64,000 nt of DNA from Temnothorax longispinosus (taxonomy: Eukaryota; Arthropoda; Insecta; Hymenoptera; Formicidae): contig NC_092359.1 in assembly GCF_030848805.1 (NCBI RefSeq), positions 10,804,623 to 10,868,622 on the forward strand, written 5' to 3'. This document shows, piece by piece, positions 52,815 to 64,000 of the stretch; the first letter of the stretch is position 1; each line of letters opens with the position of its first letter. The notes under the pieces are model-generated. The model had not been told where the DNA came from. It saw nothing but the letters and a program-made list of their open reading frames with translations, and ran no database searches. A program made the position numbers and the translations under genes.

Positions 52815-55261
52815 TACAAAAGAATATTGATTATATTGCTTAAACTATATTTAAAGTTATATGAATTGATTAAAAATTTAAACGATTAGAATACTTGACT
52901 ATCGCGTTTCACGTCGATACTTTTACTTTATTGTCCATTCTTTTCGACAGCATGAATTATTATAATGTTGACCAGCACAATTAATGTACAAGATATTCAA
53001 ACTGACGCAAAAAAGTCCGTATAATCTAAATTAATGTTAATAGATACAAGTATGCCGTTAATTTTTATTATTGACAATACAGATATCATTTTCTGTAATA
53101 TATTTGAACTTACTAAAGTCATTCAGATTTAGATCAACACGATACGCTGAATTTATTTACATTTGGATATTTAATAAACGAGCTCATTTACTTTGAAATT
53201 AACAGTTCGCAATTGACATTGTTTATCGTCTGGTGATGGCTTTACTCGCGCAGGGAATGCATTTCGAAATGATGCACTTGTGCATTCGGAATAAATTTGC
53301 ACGCGATTGGCCGTACACGTATACATGTTCGTTATACGCGTAAGATGTAAGTGCTTGACGGTCGATTTGACACGGCTGCTAACGGCTTTAGTATCAAGGA
53401 CCGTCATTGTGAAAAAGTGAAGGAATTTCAGGAAGGCTTGTAAAAGGCTTCGCCGAGGTTTCCTTAATAAGATCGCATGATCGATTGTTAAGATTTACAT
53501 GATGACAAATACAGATGAGGCGTATTGATATTGAAGCTATTGGCGTCAATCAAGATGTCATACAATTATCGTACGTCAATTTAATGGCGTATTTTGCAGA
53601 TTGAGCGAAAAATTTCAATGTATTGAAAATGTCGGGACTACACTAGTTTTATCAAAAATTGTCAAAATTAGCTAATGATAGTTCCGCATAAAGTTCTACA
53701 TTTAAGATCCATAACGGCGCTTACATATGTACGATATATCATCTATACTATATAATTTTTAAAAACGATATTAATTCTCTGTCTACTCAACTGATTTGGT
53801 CATTTTTTACGTGCAGGTACCACACATACATCAATTAATTGATATTAATAAGTTGATTATAGCAAATTTTTTACATATATTAAATATCTATAAAATATCT
53901 AATTCTATTTTGATAAAAATTTAAATAAATAATTAAACTTTGAAAAAAATCATTAAGCACACCTAATATTAAATTTAAAGTTACAGAATCAAAATAATCG
54001 TTATTTTGTGATCAAAAAATGAAACTTGTATTTATTATTGGTTTTTTTTTCTATATTTTGCGTCTTAAAAAAAGAATTGATTTTAAGGGATCAAAAAAAA
54101 AATATATCTCAAATCATCTTTATGCCGGACATTGTCTAGATTTGTTATAAAATATTATCGTTAGAAAAATTCTTGATTCATTAAGATCGGTTTATTGCTC
54201 TTGAGACTTAAAAGTTTGGCAAAAGGTATCAATAGAAGAATAATACCTATATAAACAAATTTATATTACGCGAATACTTTTTCGAGCAAACCTTTATTTT
54301 TTAAATAAGCATTAAATAGTATGATAATAGTTAATTCATTGAAAGTAATCTGAAATATATAAGGAATAAATATTTGTGTGGTATAATATTTAATAGTGTA
54401 ATATTAAATGCATCATATTAAAAGAGTCATTAAATACGTATTTCGTACAGCAATGACGAATTGGTTGGTAGACAACGCACGGTATCTGGCCGAGCTTTTG
54501 TTTATTTTTTTGTACGGCATACTATACCTATACGCGCGTTCACCTTGTAATCATTCGCGCGCGCGGCGAGACTCGAGCAGGTAATGTTACGAACCGCTCC
54601 ATGTGTCGTTACACATTATTCCTCGGAACGCGATCGCAACGAGTATTAGAAATTGCTAAACGTGATTATTTTTTACAAATAATTAAACGATTTTGTCCCG
54701 CGCAACTCTTGTGATTCAATTCATAAATATATCAAAACGATATCTATTTATATCGAAGCGATAGGGGAATGAGAATTATAAATTGTTGTTTCATTACTTA
54801 ACATTTACGGACGATAAAATTATTGTATTTTACTAACGGCACATAAATTCATACATATCTTACGTCTGCTTCGAATCTTTCGCCAATCGAAATGCAATTT
54901 GCCCATCATTTTCGGATCGAGCATGGAGTGCGTAATCGATATACGCGAGCAGCTCTCTGTGTATCATCGTATTATCCTTCCGAAATATGATCGTCCCTTA
55001 CGATATCGAACATCTGCATGATTAATAAAATCTCTTGATTAAATCTTTTAATTAACAATCCATAATGTACCAAAGCAATGTTTATTGAAACAAGTATTTC
55101 GCACAATTTATTCGTTTTACATCTAGTACCAAAGCGATGAGGGCTGGATATTGCAAATTGTTATCTCACGCAATATTTTTTGGATGATAGAATATATCAC
55201 CCGAATCGCGCGATAATTGCCTTTTTGTGATTAGTGCATATATAATAAGTAACCGCGTTTT

Positions 55262-55359
55262 CACGAGTGTTGTGCGAGTGCCACAAAAGGAACAAAAAGA
55301 AACAGAGGGACTTGAGAGGAGAAGGCGACTCGAAAAGAGAGAGACGAAGCAACCATAAG
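55262..55359 (+). other. candidate first exon of an unknown plus-strand transcript
   Basis: A TATATAA motif at 55239-55245 is followed about 25-30 bases later by a possible start region. A purine-rich segment then ends in AAG directly before gtaagt (55360 onward), a full match to the 5' splice consensus. The segment could be a 5' untranslated exon or a non-coding RNA exon. A match this good can occur by chance in 64 kb, and I cannot see the partner exon. Confidence 0.2.
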
Positions 55360-56683
55360 GTAAGTAATTTATTATTTATTTGTTATTTATTGCTTGCAAA
55401 ATTACCCATTTATAATCATTTTATGCGCGCAATTCAAATGTCACTTTGTGCGTTACTATATAATTTTTAGATATATGTTTTTCTACTTTTATCTATACGT
55501 CTTTCTACTTTGTGTCGGTCTACTTTACGGATTAATATAGTGTTACAACTGCGTTGCTGTGCGTCGTATCAGTGAGTGACAAATTACATTTTGTTCTAAC
55601 TCGTAACATAATAAATCTATAAAAATAATATTAGACATGCATAAAGTGTATATAGACATATATATGAATCAAGTTAACAGCATAAAAATAATGCAAATAA
55701 ATATATTAAAATTTAAGTGTCACTTTATTTTTCTTTCTTTTATCCAAAAATTCCTTAATATTTAATATTTAAGATTTGCATTTTGCCTCTCTCGGGGATT
55801 ACAAATTACATGAACTGATATCAGAAAAGTGCAATACTCAGAAATTTTGATAATATGTATCTATCATAAACAAAAGCAGAACAGGAAATATTTAATAGTT
55901 ACTAGTTGTAAACTTATTTAACAAAAAAAAAGCAGTAGTAATTATATTTAACATGTCAATTTTATTATAATTTTTCATAGCCTAGCCATTTATACTGATA
56001 ACTTGATTTATTTCATTTAAAAAGTAAAACGTCTTGTGTGTGTTGTACAAAATTTAATTAATATTTTATCTAACTTTATTCAACAAATTATTAATCAATA
56101 CCAGGTGATTGCTATAATATGATATCTGCATATCAATAATATAAAACCAATTAAGCAGTAATAATTAATATCTGAATTATAAATATCAAAATATCAATTG
56201 ATATGCTAATTATTATATAACGCAGTAACAAGTTTGCGATCTTTATGCGATATCATTAATCAATTTTGATCCCTTACCTATAACTCGTAAATTAAAGCTC
56301 AATATTTATATATTGTAGCCTTCACTTTTTGTTTCAGAATTCCCGGTTCTAATTAATCTTCGAAAAAAATGCAATTTATTAAACAAAGTTACATTTTGCA
56401 ACTATTTTAAATCGCATATATATAACTATAGTATTTCTTTTGTACTCTTCCAAGGATATAATTTCAATCCACTTGTTCGATTTTGTCGAACCACAAAAAC
56501 CGAACGCGAAAGAAGTAACACATTCCCGTTCAACTGTGAGCTCGCGCAAAACTTCGCAGCGTCAGAATCGCCGTATAAATTTAATAAGTTTACGCTCTAA
56601 TTGTCGGTGTCACCGAGCGCTCAAAAAGCCGCCGAAGATTTTATGCGCCGCGCTGTCCGTCCGGCGGAGAGCGCATGCATTGC

Positions 56684-56711
56684 GCACCGTGCACCGTGCA
56701 CCGTGCACCGG
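56684..56711 (+). repeat. 7-bp tandem repeat (gcaccgt), 4 units
   Basis: Three exact units and one unit with a single change, in a CpG-rich islet. Confidence 0.85.
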
Positions 56712-57315
56712 TACCGCGTGCGGAAAGAGAGAGTAATTCGCGCGAATGTAACGCGGTTTTCCATGGTCGAGCGATCACCGTTTTTCTGATCTGTGCGCGA
56801 ACTCCCCGCGGGCCCCCGATCGATTCGAGACAACGGCGTTTGTATGTCGAACAAAAAGACGAGAGTTGGAGCAACCGCGATGATAATGCAACAATCTGTC
56901 ATACATCATCGATCGTCGGTTGACACGCGGTGTTCTAACTAAAGCGCACCGCTCTAACAGCGATTTGCGATATCGGCTCACCCGCTCAACGGTTCGATTT
57001 GATTTGGTTTTGATGTTCCGCTCGAGCGTTTGCGCAATTAATCATCCTTATTACAATGCAGAAAATCTCTCGATTGAAAATTAGGTAATCGAATCGGCTG
57101 AACGCGCGCTTTCGCTCGCATACGTGTATTATCCGCACCACTATCGCCAGGAATTATTAAATCTAGGATTTTTACTTAAAATACTCCCGTAATTTGTGCA
57201 ATTTTACTTCCCATATTTTCAACATTTCACAATTATTTCATCGTTTTATATTTATTTTATCTTTACATTTGTTCCTCAAATGTTCAAAAAATTATTTAAT
57301 TATAAAAAATCGTTA

Positions 57316-57572
57316 TTTAAATAGAAAATCGATTAAACATGTATCTTCAGTACAAGAATATTTAAAGTCTATTTGATATCAAAGTGGCAAAAAAATATGT
57401 TCAATTAATAATAATAATAATAATAATAATAAAAGATCTATATTTAAATAGAAGATTGATTAAGCATAAAACATCTTTATTTAAATATAGAAAATCGATT
57501 AAACATGCATCTTCAGTACAAGAATATTTGAAGTCTATTTGATATCAAAGTGGCAACAAAAATATATTCACG
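57316..57572 (+). repeat. diverged direct repeat of about 85 bp split by an (ATA)n tract
   Basis: One copy is at 57316-57398 and another at 57480-57572. Both read ...aaaatcgattaaacatg.atcttcagtacaagaatattt.aagtctatttgatatcaaagtggcaa. Between them lie an (ATA)n run (about 57405-57431) and a partial, more diverged copy (about 57441-57478). Confidence 0.85.
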
Positions 57573-58620
57573 AATATAGAAAACGGGCTAACTAAGAACC
57601 AAGCGCGGTAAAAATAATGCGCAAAGTTTTTATTTTTATTTTATATACATATTCTATTAAATTATTGCTGAGGAAGATACCATTGCAAACACATTCACAA
57701 AAATTTTTTAGAGAAAAATAATTATAATTTTACATTATAGATGTTTTTTTAATTACTACGTGTTTTATTTTTACGATTTAAAAAATTATCGTAATCCGAG
57801 AATTGAATTATTTTCTATTAAACATATTCCAGGTTATATAAGCAAATAACTACAAATATCAGTTTAATCGAGCCAACTGAGAGAAAATAATTAATCACAT
57901 TAAAAAAGTTTATACTTCTTCGACGATAACAACAATTAATGTCTTGTATAGAGCTAATAAATTGAATTCAGTATTATTTTTTCACGGTTTCTTGAGAATT
58001 GATGTTCGCGTTAATCGCGTTTTCCGACCTTCGGATGAATGATAAATACAGACACGAAATCGAAGAGTAAATTGTTGCACGATCTGACACGTGCAAGGCG
58101 ATTGTAGTGAGAGAAAAACAACTTAATCTCGAATATCAATTACGCCGTCTAAATCTGCATAATTTAAAATGTGAAAAAACAAATTTACATTGCGGAATGA
58201 TTGGAATAATCGCGCGGAATAAAAAAAATAATTGGATAAAAAATATTTATGAGAACGAATTAAATTGACGCTGGCGTTACAGTATATCGTGTTATCTCAA
58301 GCGTGGGAATGACTATAACTCAACACATCTACTCGTACATCATTCAATGTAGAATTACTCGATTCGTTAATCAACACGGCAATTTATCGCAATGTCAATT
58401 TTCCAATTTTCCTAATTGATCACGTATATACATACGGAAACACGTAAGCTTATGTACGATTTAATAAGTTACGAGGCGGGGGAAAAAATGAAACTAAGTT
58501 GCCTGAGAAATCGACTGCAGCAAACAGCTGAATTGTTCGTAAAAACTACATTATCAACGATCTTCTAATTAAATCAGGTTTGCTAGAGAATTTTTACAAA
58601 AAAAGAAAAAAAGTACGTTT

Positions 58621-58820
58621 ATGTAACACGTGCATGGAAAGTGGCCCATTACGCACGCTACGCGTGCGTGATAGACCACTTTCCACGCACTTGCAACATA
58701 AAATAGGGTGTGCAAGCCGTGCGTAAAGATGAAAATTCCCGGGTGCGGTGACCGCACTCGCCTTCGGCTCGTGCGTCAACTCCGCACTCGTGAATTTTCA
58801 TCTTACAGCACTTGTTACAC
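58621..58820. mobile_element. about 200-bp double-hairpin element
   Basis: The first hairpin pairs 58630-58658 with 58662-58690 (gtgcatggaaagtgg...acgcacgc), with a 3-base loop. The second pairs about 58727-58754 with 58776-58803 (agatgaaaattc.cgggtgcgg). The outer edges, TGTAACACGTGCA on the left and AGCACTTGTTACA on the right, form a short imperfect inverted repeat. This suggests a MITE built of two palindromes. The superfamily is not recognisable and no target duplication was fixed. Confidence 0.6.
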
Positions 58821-58903
58821 AAATAACTATTCTGATTAATTATGACAAATAAGAATATTACAGTGCGAATATTAAGTGAATATTAAGTGCGTCAATAAAA
58901 TAA

Positions 58904-58997
58904 GCAGAATTATGCATTCCTACTTAATAACAGAAGCAAACTAAGTTGCAGAATCATGCATTCCTATTTAATAACAGAAACAAAGTAATTGTAAGTT
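58904..58997 (+). repeat. 44-50-bp tandem duplication
   Basis: Two units begin gcagaat.atgcattccta.ttaataacagaa (58904 and 58948). The second is longer by a few bases. Confidence 0.8.
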
Positions 58998-61627
58998 GCA
59001 TATATGCTGAATTACTTATTCAAATACGCGTATATATTTTTTATTTAAAAGCTAACATATAATTTTCGAATCTATTCGTTAGGATAATCTGTTTTCAAAA
59101 ATCTTATATAACTTTCCAGCGCTTTTAATATTTAGATTAATGCTTAAATGCTATCATCGCGGTTTTGCGGCACGATATGCTCTTGGCGCCCATTTAAATG
59201 TTAAATAATGTCGCACTTTGTATAATATCGCGTTACGGTAAATATGTAATATGCATAATTCAATTTGAAATAAGTGATCAATGACAAGAGTGCTTAATGT
59301 TGGAAAAAAAATCTCTGAGAGAACGTTACGTCTCGTTCTGTTACATTAGAAATGAATAAATTATATCGTCTATTAAAAATAGATATCCAATCGTTAGTTT
59401 CGCTCGTTTGCCGATGATCGCGTTCACTATCAACGGCTCGTTCGCTAAACCATTCGCGAAAGCGATCCCCGAGGGAATCTGCGCGGTTAGAGCGCGGTTA
59501 GGCCAATTCTCCCAATCGGACGCGCCCATTCACGAACAAAGAGGGCTCGAAACGCGAGCGGTGGGCCGTAAACTCGTAAACGGTAGTTCGCAACCGGAAG
59601 TGATGTTGTTGGATAAGTGGCAGTTATCGATAGCCTGTAGTTAACGCGAATACCTCCGCGTCAGCGGAGAGGAGGAGGCGCAAAACCCTAAAGGAAACAA
59701 AGATTCTCGAGCGGCAAGTCGAGGTATCACCCACGCAAATAACAGGGCGGACGTCGAGGCTGTAAAAATTTTACAACCCTCGTCGGATTCTTTTATTTCT
59801 TTTATTTAGTCTCTCGTTCACTCCGCGCGCCGCTTTCTCCTCTCGCGGGTCGTGCATCGAATTTCTTTCCTCACTCGTAGAAATTGGATTGGACTTTTAT
59901 GTCTCAATAACTGATGCGCAGTGATTTTCCAGGTGATGATGATAGCGAAACTTTAATAAAATCTGATTTGCGGTTAAATATTTAAGATCATACATTGAAT
60001 CTAATGGAAAGAAGATATTATTTTCATACGAGAGTAAAGTCAAGAATCGTGAGAGTATAAGGTTTTGACTTTAATACATCTGGAGAGAGAGTTCGTTTCA
60101 TTATGATTCAGTATACCCAATACCCAGCCAGCGTATATCCTTCGCGTTTATTTTAGTCGTTGTAACACGGTTTATAATAAAATAATGAAAAAATACCGAG
60201 ATTATCCGTTATGTTAGCATTGCCTCGACAAATCGATATGTCGCGGCGTTTTTCCGTGGATACGTTTTTCGTATACGCGCGATCGTTCTTTCCGAGACGT
60301 CGATCGTTGCCGTCATTAAGCTCCTGGAAGGAGAAGTCCTGCGGATAATTAAAGAGATTTGCAACGGCCGTTTTTGCGAGACCACAAATAATTGCGTATG
60401 GCGTGAGAGAGTCGCGACACGATCGAGCGATTCCGGAGAGAACGAGATTTCAAAATGACGCGGAAACGGTAGATTATCCATGAGCAAAACGCTCGAGATA
60501 ACGCGTTCGCGATTGCGCGCGATGTGCGTTTTCTTATTCAATTAATTAAGTACCGCCACAATTTGATACGCAAATCGTCATGTATTAAGATTTTTAAAAA
60601 GCTATCGTGGCGTTGGGCACAAGTGTTTCCCGTTGCATCAATTTTCGATTATTATACAATACTTTACGTCACATACCTGCATTTTCAAACAAACATGTCT
60701 AACTCTTATATTTGTGGTGAAAATAGAACAGTAGAATCATACAAAATAATAATGAGAGATTGATAATAACAATTCAGTTATAATTTATCTTCATGAAATT
60801 ACACATTTTTCAAGTCTTCAATTTGTTACAATTCTTTAGATTCAGTCATTAATCAATCCACGTCACTTATCAGATTTTATCAGGAATTTTTTTTCTTTTG
60901 CCTAACACATGCGAATCAAATAATCCGTATGTGAGAAACAGCACGGAAATCTTGATATACGAATGCAGGCGCGATCTAAGGCAGTTAAAAAGCTATTTAT
61001 CCAGATCCGCGGTTACTTTATTGCACGCAGCAGTATGCAATATCGTGTTCAAGTTCCAACCCACATGCTCAGAATCACACGAAGAGAACTAAACTTCACC
61101 TCGCTCTTTTTTTTTTACCTGCGGTAACAATTTCCTCCGATATTCGCCACGATGGACGCGGCGGGAGAAAGCGGGGCGCGGTGGGATTTCCGCTCGGTTC
61201 CAGCCGATAATGCGCACCTTACACCGACGCGTATCGGCACGTAGCTATAGGTATCCGTAGATCGTGAAACAGTATAACTTATACGGCGCGAGATGTAGAA
61301 ATTGCGATGCGGATTGCGCGGAGGACGAGCGCGGCGCGGCGGCTCAACGCGGGAATCAACTGCGATGCGCCTCATCGTCAATAGCGGGTCCGCTCATAAT
61401 CGCCATTACCGCTTATCCCCTGCGATTACGAGTGACGATAATGCGCGGTGCGCGGCAGCGTCGTGTGTAATTACGCACACGAGGTGACCGCACGGGGAAT
61501 ACCGCGGCGTCGGAAGAAATCTAACGCGGATGTCCGCTTAATAACAGACGGATAAAGTATAATAGCGAACGGGCGACTCTCCAAATTCATCGAGGGAACG
61601 CGTTTTGTTTTTTCATTTAGGTCATTT

Positions 61628-61761
61628 AGGCCCAGTTTCACAAACATCCGAGCAAACATCGGTTAACTTTTAACCTTACGTTCTAAGGTGGACGTTAGAA
61701 AGAGACAAAGAGCGAGTTAACCTAAGGTTAAAAGTTAACCGATGTTTGTAAAACTGGACCT
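61628..61761. mobile_element. 134-bp MITE (GGCCCAGTTTCACAAACATC ends)
   Basis: The left end AGGCCCAGTTTCACAAACATC is matched by the right end with three changes. Inside, an 18-bp perfect stem (61661-61678 with 61723-61740, ggttaacttttaacctta) encloses a 44-base loop. A 12-bp duplication (cgagcaaacatc) lies between the TIR and the stem on the left only. It is non-coding. Confidence 0.78.
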
Positions 61762-64000
61762 TGGGAAAATGTTCGAAAGTCAGTATAAATCGTTGGGATA
61801 CCTATTGCGATTTAAACGAAAATATATTATTCATAATATATCGTGCATGCATTACGTGCATACACGATTGAATGCAATCACGAGGATCGCTCTATCCGCA
61901 CTCATCCTATGGAAATCTATTCGTTGAAGGGAAACTTTCCATCGGAACGCATCGCCAATGCCGAGTTTCGCATCCCGCGCGAGAAATTGCTTCGCTAAAT
62001 CGCGTCATGTCAAAGCCCGCGACGACGGAGACAGTCGCGAAGGATGTGAATTATTAAAATTACCGGGCGTACTAACCAAGGCCGAGGGAGTATTTCTTCC
62101 GCGATGGCGAAAATATCAAAGTCGAGGTCAATGAACGAACCACAAAACCAATGACCACACGTGCTCGACGTCACGCTATGGATAAGATGTGGGCATGTGT
62201 CAACTATTGATAAGAATGCTTGTATATAATAACCTAAAAGTAACAAGATATCGGCATTGGGCATATCTGCTATCTACTTTTACTTTCAATATTAATTAAA
62301 TTATTAATCAATATTAATTACCTAAAGGACAGAATAAAATGTATGTATATAGAAAAACTTACAACTTATATACCGGAGAAAAAATTCTCTTTGATTACCT
62401 TATTATGCTTGTACAAATGAGAAAAATACGTTCTGATAAAATTGCATTTTGTAATTATCAAAAGTTTTATTTTATTACATTCAAAATGTCAAAAATAATC
62501 ACACACTTCTTTAAAAAAAATTATTTATGCGCTAGAAAATGAGCCGAAGTTTTTGCTCCTCATACAGGGTTGCAAGTGCATCCCTCCGGTCGAATCGCCC
62601 ATGACTGGCATCCGAAATGCATCGAGAGTTCACTGTCGTCGATTTAAAGCGACGCGGTGGCGGCGGCGGTCACCCAGGAGGATCGGTAGGATGCTTTTAG
62701 CCGGCGCGGAGACAAGTTATTTATTGTTGCTATCTCGGCGTCTCGCGAGAGGGACAGAGGCCCACCGGTTCGTGGTAGTGCAGGCACGGCCGAGCTCTCA
62801 ATCCTTCTCTTATTAAAACCTGCCCTCCCTATCAGAACTTATACCAAGCACTACGGCAAGCGGTACAGTCATTCGTAGAAGTAGCGCAAGTTTTCGCACC
62901 GAGAACTCTCTCGACTTTCGAACGAGAAGGAGAAAATTCGATCGTTTTGTTTCACATATGAATTGCATTTTCTCGACGGAAAAGGATATATGATTCTTTT
63001 TTTTTATTTTAAGTATATCTTCTTTCAATTCTTGCAATAACTATAAGAAAATGGCCTTTCTCATTAGTGTATACTGCACAATAAGGTAATCTTTCCTTTC
63101 GAACACGGTATTTCAGAGAAGATTGCTGAGATAATCAGATGAATATTATACCCATAAAACGCCGTTTCATTTTTTAATGATAAAAATGTTTAGTAAATTT
63201 GAACAAAACTCCCTAAAGGAAACACATGTATGAATGTCATTTTAAATATCATTTTTCATTCAACTTCATTATTTTTCTATTAGCAGTTTTTATTAATAAT
63301 TTGTTTATGTGGGAATCTTACATTTATATTTTCTGATTACCTAACAACAAAAGTCTTTTATTATAAGGCCTCAACATATATATATTGTGATGAGACAAGA
63401 AAATTAATATTAGAGGCTAAAGCGTGATGTGATGGCATTACGTCACACGTATTGTGTAATCATTTTCATTGTAATATGCTCGTTATGTCAGCAACACGTG
63501 TCCGGCGCGTTAATTATCTCAATTAAAAACCAATTTAGATGAGATTTGCTCGAAATTGCTGCGCACTGTTTCGATCGTGTTCTAAACAGCGGAACTCATC
63601 GCATTCTGATCTCATCGCATTGATAGAAATATGCGAGGACACGCAACGTATACTGAAATTCGAGATCAAATCGTATAATTGCTTTCTACTTATATTAGAA
63701 AGGCGGAAATTTTCATCCGTATTTGCCAAAATTGCGATTGTGTAATTTTTTTTATACGAACTGATAATTTTTTCAGATTACATCTAATGAGATTTTTACA
63801 TAATATAAATTCTGGGAAAAATGGAAAATTTTATTAGGAATTATACAACCGGCTTTTGAAAGAGATTAATTAAATTGAATAATATTTATTATCATAAGAG
63901 ACGTATAAAGCAAGTTGTGAGTAGCGCAAGAAAATACGAACGTGTAAAAACACACATGTAAGAAACAAAGTAACGAAATAACAAATGGCTGGACGCGATT

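Larger units (their letters stand above)
52815..64000. other. right-hand gene-free stretch
   Basis: Mostly AT-rich DNA with CpG-rich islets near 56.5-57.1, 59.4-59.7, 60.2-60.5 and 61.1-61.6 kb. It holds two short mobile-element candidates (58.6-58.8 and 61.63-61.76 kb), several tandem repeats, and one plus-strand exon candidate ending at 55359. No open frame shows a recognisable domain. Confidence 0.55.

Overview
The window looks like insect nuclear DNA, most likely hymenopteran and possibly ant. It has AT-rich spacers broken by CpG-rich islets with no obvious CpG depletion, many dinucleotide microsatellites, a very low coding density and intron-split genes. The species assignment is inference; nothing in the window names a species. 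No prokaryotic features (operons, ribosome binding sites) are present.

The only gene I can recognise is the paired-class homeobox gene aristaless (al, ARX family), on the minus strand. Two exons are in the window. One (20045 down to 19655) carries a Gln/Ser/Thr-rich leader, the short motif starting MGISTEEV, an acidic linker and homeodomain residues 1-31. The other is a 46-bp microexon (5340 down to 5295) coding homeodomain residues 32-46. The two fit in phase and rebuild an aristaless homeodomain up to Gln46. The exon for recognition helix 3 (VWFQNRRAKW) and the C-terminus is not in the window and must lie left of base 1. Introns are large: 14,314 bp between the two exons and at least 5.3 kb after the microexon.

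From 20 to 64 kb I find no convincing coding exon. This 44-kb stretch is either the first intron(s) or the 5' regulatory landscape of al. It holds AT-rich DNA, CpG-rich islets (near 37.0-37.6, 38.0-38.5 and 41.8-42.4 kb), microsatellites, short tandem repeats and several mobile elements without coding capacity. Two weak transcript-start or first-exon candidates are listed as hypotheses: about 46.7 kb on the minus strand and about 55.3 kb on the plus strand.

Mobile elements found by matching their own ends: (1) a 737-bp element at 82-818 with about 142-bp terminal inverted repeats (TIRs), an 8-bp target duplication, nested repeats and eight TCAAGGTCA nuclear-receptor-type sites; (2) a 1.3-kb TTA/TTAA-flanked element at 20248-21540 that contains a smaller inverted-repeat unit; (3) a 155-bp MITE at 30401-30555; (4) a 1,968-bp foldback element at 32468-34435 with about 0.9-1.1-kb inverted arms and a 31-bp minisatellite at its centre; (5) a 903-bp TA-flanked element at 51912-52814; (6) a double-hairpin element near 58.6-58.8 kb; (7) a 134-bp MITE near 61.63-61.76 kb. 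None encodes a transposase, so all would need enzymes supplied in trans.
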